Positions 1 through 4,531 of a DNA stretch of 5,110 bases are shown here, piece by piece. The notes under the pieces are model-generated. The model saw nothing but the letters and a program-made list of their open reading frames with translations, was not told the DNA's origin and searched no databases. The stretch covers positions 1-5,110 of the forward strand of contig JAISRJ010000109.1 of assembly GCA_031273705.1 (NCBI GenBank), given 5' to 3'. Position 1 is the first letter of the stretch. Each line of letters starts with the position of its first letter. A program made the translations under genes and the position numbers. The DNA is from Clostridiales bacterium (GTDB lineage: Bacteria; Bacillota; Clostridia; Lachnospirales; WQUN01).

Positions 1-234
1 TCGCAGGTTAAACTTGCCGCTCAAATGGGAATGTCTTACAAAGAGTTAAACCACATATTGAACGAACGCCGCCCATTGACCCCAACAACGGCAATGTTGT
101 TTGAAGCTGCCTTGGGAATACCAGCGGATATGCTAATCGGTTTGCAAACCGACTACAATATGCAGATGGCAAAACAAGACAAATCCTTAGCCGACCGGCT
201 TGCACAAATACGCAGAAGGGTAGCAGTGATTTGA
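1..234 (+). CDS. HigA-like XRE-family HTH antitoxin/regulator, C-terminal part (5'-truncated by window edge)
   Basis: The reading frame is open from base 1 to a TGA at 232-234, giving 77 residues with no start in view. Residues 1-20 (SQVKLAAQMGMSYKELNHIL) read as the recognition part of a helix-turn-helix. NERRPLTPTTAMLFEAALGIP (21-41) then matches the HigA pattern of an N-G/E-x-R turn, 'T/P-x-x-A' helix and 'ALG-P' loop. Next comes LQTDYNM (48-54), equivalent to the family's 'LQ-x-x-YDL'. Members usually have about 100 residues, so roughly 20-30 N-terminal residues are probably missing. In HigBA modules the antitoxin binds its own operator and neutralises an mRNA-cleaving HigB toxin usually encoded just upstream. 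Any such toxin would be off-window, so a stand-alone regulator is equally possible. The tail (DKSLADRLAQIRRRVAVI) is charged and probably helical. The Met at base 25 is internal to the domain and not a likely start. Confidence 0.8.
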   Translation, partial: SQVKLAAQMGMSYKELNHILNERRPLTPTTAMLFEAALGIPADMLIGLQTDYNMQMAKQDKSLADRLAQIRRRVAVI

Positions 235-308
235 TAATCGTTTAATTGTTAGAATATTAGATGTTTCCAGGTGATATGTTAATAATAATGTTGTGATTCT
301 AAAACCAC

Positions 309-329
309 TTAAATTACCACCTAATTTAA
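309..329. repeat. 8-bp inverted repeat, 5-nt loop
   Basis: TTAAATTA (309-316) and TAATTTAA (322-329) are perfectly complementary around CCACC. The stem is A/T only, so it would be a weak hairpin. It lies 75 bp after the HTH gene without a following T-run, so I do not call it a terminator. Confidence 0.35.
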
Positions 330-450
330 TAGTTAAACGTGTATTTTATTGTGCATAGTGTAAGTGTTACTAATATTTAATCCGGCCAACTTTGCTATTT
401 TATATAATAGATTGTGAGTGTTTCGGTAAATTGTTTGCATATTTTCACTA

Positions 451-513
451 AATTCATGCTTATCTTGTTGGCAAATCATGCACGTGAGTCAAAAAAATCA
501 TGCAGCATGATTT
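451..513. repeat. TCATGC motif in three copies at exact 22-bp spacing plus one inverted copy
   Basis: AATTCATGC (451-459), AAATCATGC (473-481) and AAATCATGC (495-503) start exactly 22 bp apart. GCATGATTT (505-513) is the perfect reverse complement of the third copy, separated from it by one base, so 495-513 is a 9+1+9 palindrome. Bases between the copies are not conserved. Spacing of about two helical turns would put the sites on one DNA face. This resembles an operator array or short iterons. No gene starts nearby, so the target of any regulation is unclear. Confidence 0.5.
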
Positions 514-518
514 GAAAA

Positions 519-530
519 AATGCAAGCATT
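519..530. repeat. 5-bp inverted repeat adjoining the TCATGC cluster
   Basis: AATGC (519-523) and GCATT (526-530) flank AA. It shares the ATGC/GCAT core of the neighbouring cluster and may be a degenerate member of it. It is short enough to be chance. Confidence 0.25.
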
Positions 531-659
531 ATTTCCCGTCAAGATGCTTTTGAATCTATAATAAGATTGAATAATAATTTAATTTTCGTCAAAATAACAT
601 TAGTTATGAGTTGCAAAGTTGCATTTACGAGCAAAAAACGACCTTCGGCAATAATATCA

Positions 660-672
660 ATTTGATTCAAAT
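660..672. repeat. 13-bp odd palindrome ATTTGA-T-TCAAAT
   Basis: ATTTGA (660-665) and TCAAAT (667-672) are exact reverse complements around a single T. It could be a protein-binding dyad, but AT-rich DNA produces such palindromes by chance, and no adjacent gene gives it a role. Confidence 0.25.
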
Positions 673-737
673 ATATGTGAATACAATCAAAATAACATAA
701 AAACATTCAATTTATAATTAATAATTGACAATTAACC

Positions 738-780
738 ATTATAAAAACGCATTCTGCGTTTTTATAATCTCTGTTTTTTT
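738..780. terminator. Perfect 14-bp hairpin followed by T-run; candidate intrinsic terminator or small repeat
   Basis: ATTATAAAAACGCA (738-751) and TGCGTTTTTATAAT (755-768) are perfectly complementary with a 3-nt loop (TTC), followed by seven Ts at 774-780. The stem core is AAAAACGCA/TGCGTTTTT, a form seen in AT-rich terminators. It could stop plus-strand transcripts from the HTH side, although it lies about 500 bp beyond that gene. The right-arm sequence TGCGTTTTT recurs at 780-788, so the left arm has two possible partners. A miniature repeat element is an alternative reading. Confidence 0.45.
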
Positions 781-843
781 GCGTTTTTTGAGGGGAAAGG
801 AAGGGGTGGGCGTCAAAAAATGGGTTTTTCAGAGGGCAAAAAC

Positions 844-865
844 TGACAATTTGCCATATTTGTCA
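844..865. repeat. TGACAA-N10-TTGTCA dyad, possible operator
   Basis: TGACAA (844-849) and TTGTCA (860-865) are inverted around a 10-bp spacer. The 22-bp total length suits a dimeric regulator contacting two successive major grooves. It is about 200 bp upstream of the promoter at 1042-1072, which is far for direct repression. Low-confidence call from symmetry only. Confidence 0.25.
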
Positions 866-993
866 TTTTGAAAGAAACTCAGATGATGAGGTGTCAAGTG
901 TGAGCCACTCCTCGTGCTGTTCAATATGTGGGCTAAAATATCAAAAAGGTTTGATAGTTTCCTGTATTCGTGACAAAATGATTGGTTTCTATT

Positions 994-1055
994 GGTTGTT
1001 CTTTCTGAAGCGTTAAAGAATACTTTTTTTTCTTTCTTTGGTTGTTTTCCTGAAG
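994..1055. repeat. Imperfect direct repeat flanking the promoter upstream region
   Basis: The segment at 994-1010 (GGTTGTT, one short pyrimidine stretch, CTGAAG) recurs at 1040-1055 with one base fewer in the pyrimidine stretch. The second copy supplies the -33-like TTG of the downstream promoter. It may be a local duplication; the function is unknown. Confidence 0.3.
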
Positions 1056-1072
1056 ATAATGTTTTAGATTTG
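1042..1072 (+). promoter_or_regulatory. Bacteroidetes-type promoter for the exported-protein gene
   Basis: TAGATTTG at 1065-1072 fits the Bacteroidetes -7 consensus TAnnTTTG exactly. A TTG at 1042-1044 lies 20 bp upstream as the -33 element. Transcription would begin near 1077-1080, giving a leader of about 20 nt before the ATG at 1099. This position also argues against translation starting at the GTG at 1072, which lies inside the promoter. Confidence 0.65.
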
Positions 1073-1098
1073 TGTATAATTTACTTATCAGACAAATC

Positions 1099-2247
1099 AT
1101 GATTAGGAAGATAAATTTACTGCTGCTTAGTTTGGCAATACTGAAGTGTATTCCGGTAGAAGGACAAAATAAAATAAATGGGCGAGTTGTTGATGCAAAT
1201 ACAAGCGAAAGTCTGCCGTTTGTGTCTGTTTATATTCCAACGAATAACAATAAAAGTACGATAACAAATATCAATGGTGATTTTACCGTCAATGATATTT
1301 CGGAGAATGATACGATTCACTTCTCATACATTGGGTATGAAGTTAGGAGTATGATAGGACGTGAAATAGCTATCAATAATAAGATTCAGTTGCAAAGTAA
1401 AATGTTTGAATTACCGGAAATTTTGGTTACAAATATAAACATTCGAGAATTGATAAAATCTTCGTTTGACAAAATGAAAGTAAATTATCCGCCTGCTTAT
1501 CCGATTTTACAGGGGATATATCGGAAACAAATAAGCGAAAATAATACTTGTGTCTTTATTGGAGAAAGCCGATTGGTTATAAAACCGGTTGATCTGAAGG
1601 GGCTAATGAAAGGAAAAAAATCGAAAGTTTCATTTTCAGATATACGAATATCGGCTAACAATCAGTCTGATAAATCGACAAACTTCAATTTCATAATAGA
1701 TCCTGCTCCCTATCCTGTTTTTAGCGAACTAAGACCGGAAAACTTTAGCGATTTTGAATGGGAAATTATGGGTGTTTATGATTCGGAAAATGACAATAGA
1801 ATCTTCAAAATAAAGTTTACAGGCAGACCATCATCCGGTGATTCTCTGAAAATACATAATAGTGGAATCGTGTACGTTTCAGAGAAAGATAGAGCGATTT
1901 TAGCAACAAGAATCGTTCGTAAACTTAAGGATCAAATCTCTACGGGAAAGGATGGAATAACAACGGATAATTACCTTATATGGGATGCGTATTATAAGAA
2001 AAACGGAGCCTATTATCAATATGATTATATGAGATCGGAATGGAAATTTAAGTATTCATCCAAAGAAATTAGTGAAGGATATTATACTATTACGGCTGAT
2101 TACTTGAATGAGAATATACCTGCTTCAAATAAGTTGAATGACCGTTTAAAGAAAGCCATATTCGATCCTTTTAGGGAACCACAAAATGCCAAGATTCTGC
2201 CATTCTCAGCCTTGAATAAAATCACGCCGGATTATGATTTTAAATAG
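1099..2247 (+). CDS. Exported protein with N-terminal CarboxypepD_reg-like domain
   Basis: A 382-residue protein starting at ATG 1099. This start gives a standard signal peptide (MIRKINLLLLSLAILKC..., probable cleavage near VEG-QNK, residues 20-25). The upstream GTG at 1072 lies in the promoter and would bury that signal. Cys17 is preceded by Lys, so a lipobox is unlikely. Residues about 25-110 form a carboxypeptidase-regulatory-like beta-sandwich: KINGRVVDANTSESLPFVSV, then TNINGDF, FSYIGYE and ELPEILV, the order seen in SusC plug-side domains and DUF5686-type proteins. Residues 115-382 are unrecognised, mixed alpha/beta and rich in Tyr and Lys, with no metal-binding peptidase motif visible, so I do not assign enzyme activity. 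The place of action is periplasm or outer membrane by inference. The gene is AT-rich (sampled lines about 30-40% GC), in contrast to its right-hand neighbour. Its last 16 bp overlap the 3' end of the convergent dihydroorotase gene. No Shine-Dalgarno is visible. Confidence 0.8.
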   Translation: MIRKINLLLLSLAILKCIPVEGQNKINGRVVDANTSESLPFVSVYIPTNNNKSTITNINGDFTVNDISENDTIHFSYIGYEVRSMIGREIAINNKIQLQSKMFELPEILVTNINIRELIKSSFDKMKVNYPPAYPILQGIYRKQISENNTCVFIGESRLVIKPVDLKGLMKGKKSKVSFSDIRISANNQSDKSTNFNFIIDPAPYPVFSELRPENFSDFEWEIMGVYDSENDNRIFKIKFTGRPSSGDSLKIHNSGIVYVSEKDRAILATRIVRKLKDQISTGKDGITTDNYLIWDAYYKKNGAYYQYDYMRSEWKFKYSSKEISEGYYTITADYLNENIPASNKLNDRLKKAIFDPFREPQNAKILPFSALNKITPDYDFK

Positions 2248-3584
2248 GCTACTTCCATCCCGCGAACCGTATCGTTTATCTGTCCGTCGTCGTAGACAAC
2301 TTGCCCATTGACAAAGGTTTTCCACACTTTATGGCGAAAGGTATAGCCTTCAAAAGGAGACCAGCCGCAGCGGTAGAGCAGGTTGTCGGGAGTCACCGTC
2401 CAGGGCGACTGGGGATCGACCAACACTATATCGGCATAATAGCCGGGGCGGATATACCCGCGCCGGTCGATGTGGAATAAGTCTGCCGGTAGGTGAGCCA
2501 TTTTTTCAACCACTTTTTCGTAGGTAAATATCCCGTTGGCAGCCATTTCGAGCATGGCAGGCAAGGCGTGTTGCACCAAGGGGCCTCCCGACATAGCCCT
2601 CAGGCAATTTCCCTCTTTCTCACTCGGCAGATGCGGGGCGTGATCGGTGGCGGCGATGTCGATCAGGTTACGGTTCACCGCATCGCGAAGCGCTTGCCGG
2701 TCGCGTAGCGTTTTGATGGATGGGTTCCATTTGATGCGGTTGCCGAGTGTGGCGTAATCTTCCTCGCTGAACCAGAGATGGTGGACGCATACTTCGGCGG
2801 TGATCCGTTTATCGCTCAAAGGTTTATCGCCTTCCAACAGGCTCAGCTCCTTTGCCGTAGAGAGGTGGAGTATATGCAGTCGCGTGCCGGCGCGTGTGGC
2901 AAGTTCAACGGCTTCAGCAGAGGAGGCATAGCAGGCTTCATCGTTGCGTATCAAAGGGTGGAAGCGGATATCCAACTCATTGCCGTAGAGACGGGTATAG
3001 TGTTCTATATTGCGGCGGATGAGCGTTTCGCTCTCGGCATGAACGGCTATCAGCATGTCTGTTTCGCCAAAGAAGCGTTCCAAACTATCCTTACTGTCCA
3101 CCAGCATATTGCCTGTCGAAGAACCCAGAAAGAGTTTCACACCCGGCACCCGGCTGCGATCGAGTTTGCCTATCTCTCCCACATTGTCGTTGGTGCCTCC
3201 GAAGAAGAACGAATAGTTGGCCGCCGATGTTTGGGAGGCGCGTTGCAGTTTCCATTCCAGTTGTTCAAGGCTGGTTGTCTGCGGTTTGGTGTTGGGCATA
3301 TCCATGAAGGTGGTTATTCCTCCGGCTACGGCTGCCCTGCTTTCGCTCGCAATGTCGCCTTTATGAGTAAGCCCTGGTTCGCGGAAATGTACCTGATCGT
3401 CAATGACTCCCGGCAACAACCACCGGCCGCCGGCATCGATTACAAGGTCTGCCTGGGCGAGCTGCGGGGGGAAAGACGCTCCCTCGAACACCGCCGCGAT
3501 CTTATCCCCTTCTATCCGTATCGCACCTGGCTGCGCCTTGCCTTCATTGAGGATACGGGCATTATATATAAATGTAGATTTCAT
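2232..3584 (-). CDS. pyrC: Dihydroorotase
   Basis: A 450-residue amidohydrolase catalysing interconversion of N-carbamoyl-L-aspartate and dihydroorotate, the third step of cytosolic pyrimidine synthesis. Visible landmarks are DDQVHFREPG (62-71, metal-site motif), DMPNT (95-99), VKLFLGSSTGNM (149-160, with Lys150 as candidate carbamylated ligand), VHAE (181-184) and LHILHLS (236-242, His237/His240). ATDHAPH (312-318) supplies Asp314 as the expected catalytic base. GYIRPGYYADIVLVDP (376-391) is the family's C-terminal small beta-domain signature. Length is normal for the long dihydroorotase class. The first His of the usual HxH is Gln64; from memory this is shared by Porphyromonas/Bacteroides enzymes. 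I chose ATG 3584 (MKSTFIYNARILNEG) because homologues begin this way. ATG 3587 is equally possible, while ATG 3626 would add 14 atypical residues. GGAAGG lies at 3588-3593. The gene is GC-rich, diverges from the DedA gene across 78 bp, and its stop lies inside the convergent AT-rich gene. Confidence 0.95.
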   Translation of the reverse strand: MKSTFIYNARILNEGKAQPGAIRIEGDKIAAVFEGASFPPQLAQADLVIDAGGRWLLPGVIDDQVHFREPGLTHKGDIASESRAAVAGGITTFMDMPNTKPQTTSLEQLEWKLQRASQTSAANYSFFFGGTNDNVGEIGKLDRSRVPGVKLFLGSSTGNMLVDSKDSLERFFGETDMLIAVHAESETLIRRNIEHYTRLYGNELDIRFHPLIRNDEACYASSAEAVELATRAGTRLHILHLSTAKELSLLEGDKPLSDKRITAEVCVHHLWFSEEDYATLGNRIKWNPSIKTLRDRQALRDAVNRNLIDIAATDHAPHLPSEKEGNCLRAMSGGPLVQHALPAMLEMAANGIFTYEKVVEKMAHLPADLFHIDRRGYIRPGYYADIVLVDPQSPWTVTPDNLLYRCGWSPFEGYTFRHKVWKTFVNGQVVYDDGQINDTVRGMEVAYLKS

Positions 3585-3587
3585 CAT

Positions 3588-3593
3588 CCTTCC
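3588..3593 (-). promoter_or_regulatory. Purine-rich ribosome-binding-like site for dihydroorotase
   Basis: Read on the minus strand, GGAAGG directly precedes ATGATGAAA. It is 0 nt from the first ATG (3587) and 3 nt from the second (3584). The spacing is short for a classical Shine-Dalgarno, which matters little in Bacteroidetes. It favours a start at this tandem ATG rather than at 3626. Confidence 0.4.
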
Positions 3594-3625
3594 AATTAAT
3601 CCCGCGATATTACGAAAAAAAATCA

Positions 3626-3633
3626 TACTTTTG
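3626..3633 (+). promoter_or_regulatory. -7 element of the DedA gene promoter
   Basis: TACTTTTG matches TAnnTTTG exactly and lies 29 bp before the ATG at 3663, predicting a leader of about 20 nt. No good TTG -33 element is visible at the expected distance. On the opposite strand, TGATTTTG (3637-3644) is a one-mismatch -7 candidate for dihydroorotase but has no proper -33 partner, so I do not call it. Confidence 0.55.
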
Positions 3634-3662
3634 CCTCAAAATCATATAAGCACACAACATTT

Positions 3663-4328
3663 ATGGAATTTATCCAATATTGTATCGACTTCATTCTACA
3701 CATTACGGACCACCTGGAGTATCTTATCTCGAACTATGGGGGTTGGGTGTATGCTATTTTGTTCCTCATTATCTTTTGTGAAACGGGTTTGGTGGTTACG
3801 CCCTTTCTGCCGGGCGATTCTCTGCTGTTTGCCATCGGTGCGCTGTCTTCCACCTTTCCTGATAAGATCAATGTACATCTGATGGCGCTTGCCCTGATCT
3901 GCGCGGCCGTCTTGGGAGATGCTACCAATTATGCCATCGGGCGCTTTTTCGGTAAGAAACTTTTTAGTAACCCCAAGTCGAAGATATTCAAGCAAAGTTA
4001 TTTGGACAAGACCCACAATTTCTTTGAGAAATACGGTGGGAAGACCATTATCCTGGCTCGCTTCGTGCCTATTGTCCGCACATTTGCCCCTTTCGTTGCC
4101 GGTATGGGGCGCATGAGTTATCTTCATTTTGCCTCCTATAATGTAGTGGGCGGCGTAGTATGGGTAGCGCTTTTTACGTATGTGGGCCACTTTTTCGGGA
4201 GTTTACAATTTGTCAAAGATAACCTGGAAGTGCTGTTAATCAGTATCATCTTCATCTCCCTACTGCCCGGCATTATCGAAGTGTTGCGTGCTCGTTACAA
4301 GGCCAAGAAAACCGCTGCGAAAAGCTGA
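3663..4328 (+). CDS. DedA-family (SNARE-associated/VTT domain) inner-membrane protein
   Basis: A 221-residue polytopic membrane protein. Family hallmarks are E40-TGLVVTPFLPGD52 (40-52), which is the conserved acidic residue, Pro-rich re-entrant loop and 'PGD/E'. GDATNYAIGRFFGKKLF (85-101) follows, then LARFVPIVRTFAPFVAGMGRM (131-151) with Arg133 and Arg139. YNVVGGVVWVALFTYVGHFFG (159-179) comes last. E40, D52, R133 and R139 correspond in spacing to the acidic and arginine residues reported essential in E. coli YqjA/YghB. Hydrophobic segments lie near 27-38, 43-61, 72-92, 153-176 and 187-206, and the C-terminus is a basic cytoplasmic-type tail. DedA proteins are linked to undecaprenyl-phosphate or phospholipid translocation and to proton-motive-force homeostasis. 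The specific substrate here cannot be read from sequence. It is transcribed alone from its own -7 element, and the tRNA promoter follows about 35 bp after its stop. No terminator is seen between them, so read-through into the tRNA is possible. Confidence 0.93.
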   Translation: MEFIQYCIDFILHITDHLEYLISNYGGWVYAILFLIIFCETGLVVTPFLPGDSLLFAIGALSSTFPDKINVHLMALALICAAVLGDATNYAIGRFFGKKLFSNPKSKIFKQSYLDKTHNFFEKYGGKTIILARFVPIVRTFAPFVAGMGRMSYLHFASYNVVGGVVWVALFTYVGHFFGSLQFVKDNLEVLLISIIFISLLPGIIEVLRARYKAKKTAAKS

Positions 4329-4363
4329 TACACCACCAAACGACACAAAAGCGACAGAAAAAC

Positions 4364-4394
4364 TTGCAGAGACAAAATTAAACATCTATATTTG
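4364..4394 (+). promoter_or_regulatory. Consensus Bacteroidetes promoter for tRNA-Lys
   Basis: A TTG at 4364-4366 (in CTTGCA) and TATATTTG at 4387-4394 are separated by exactly 20 bp, a near-ideal -33/-7 arrangement. Predicted initiation near 4400 leaves a leader of only about 8 nt before the mature tRNA at 4408. Confidence 0.8.
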
Positions 4395-4407
4395 CACCCG
4401 CAAGAAC

Positions 4408-4480
4408 GACTTGGTAGCTCAGTTGGTAGAGCAAATGACTCTTAATCATTGGGTCGAGGGTTCGAGCCCCTCCCAGGTCA
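4408..4480 (+). tRNA. tRNA-Lys, anticodon CTT
   Basis: A 73-nt cloverleaf that folds completely by eye. The acceptor stem is GACTTGG/CCAGGTC (one T-G wobble), the D stem GCTC/GAGC with loop AGTTGGTA, and the anticodon stem AATGA/TCATT with loop CTCTTAA. The anticodon CTT sits at 4441-4443 and reads AAG. The variable loop is GGGTC, and the T arm is GAGGG/CCCTC with TTCGAGC. The discriminator is A4480. The following bases are CAG, so CCA is not encoded and must be added post-transcriptionally. It has its own promoter and an intrinsic terminator 10 nt downstream, so it is a monocistronic tRNA unit. Confidence 0.97.
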
Positions 4481-4490
4481 CAGCGTTTCC

Positions 4491-4524
4491 GCTCTCCGGA
4501 CATTTGTTCGGGGGGCTTTTTTTT
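4491..4524 (+). terminator. Rho-independent terminator of the tRNA-Lys unit
   Basis: GCTCTCCGGA (4491-4500) pairs with TTCGGGGGGC (4507-4516) over 10 bp, with three G-T wobbles and a 6-nt loop (CATTTG). Eight Ts follow at 4517-4524. The T-run is only on the plus-strand side, so it terminates the tRNA transcript and would not efficiently terminate the opposing galactanase gene that ends at 4532. Confidence 0.88.
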
Positions 4525-4531
4525 GTGCTTT

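Larger units (their letters stand above)
235..1041. other. Long AT-rich gene-poor intergenic region
   Basis: About 0.8 kb between the HTH gene and the promoter of the exported-protein gene. I find no coding frame of credible length on either strand, no tRNA or rRNA, and no known riboswitch. It is strongly AT-rich except for a short purine/G-rich patch around 791-810. It contains several small dyads and repeats (listed separately). It may be decayed coding sequence, a regulatory region, or recombination-prone spacer DNA; the sequence does not decide between these. Confidence 0.7.

Noticed and set aside
451..513. CRISPR array
   Set aside because: The repeated unit is only about 9 bp with 13-bp intervals and three copies. 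CRISPR repeats are 23-50 bp with 20-40 bp spacers, and no cas gene is present.
1072..1098. GTG start for the exported protein at 1072
   Set aside because: The GTG overlaps the -7 element, lies upstream of the predicted transcription start, and would place nine extra residues before a normal signal peptide.
1081..1158. Lipoprotein signal at Cys17 of the exported protein
   Set aside because: The residues before Cys are I-L-K; Lys at -1 does not fit a lipobox, and a signal peptidase I site near VEG-QNK is more plausible.
1099..2247. Zinc carboxypeptidase or SusC receptor
   Set aside because: Only the regulatory-like domain is present. There is no HxxE...H zinc motif and no room for a TonB-dependent barrel.
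2493..3599. Long plus-strand open frames opposite dihydroorotase (notably 2778-3599, 273 residues)
   Set aside because: They lie entirely antisense to a clear, fully conserved pyrC. Their translations show no domain, and open antisense frames are expected in GC-rich coding sequence.
3585..3626. Longer N-terminus of dihydroorotase from ATG 3626
   Set aside because: The extra residues are unlike homologues, run through the DedA promoter region, and lack a supporting ribosome site; the tandem ATG at 3584-3587 fits the family start.
3403..4190. Other open frames across pyrC/dedA (3403-3882 plus, 3696-4190 minus, 3734-3928 minus, 3919-4116 plus)
   Set aside because: They are alternative-frame shadows of pyrC and dedA with no family features, and one spans both genes and the promoter between them.
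4408..4480. tRNA as an integration (att) site of a mobile element
   Set aside because: No repeat of the tRNA 3' end and no integrase gene are visible in the window. The downstream gene is a carbohydrate-active enzyme on the opposite strand.
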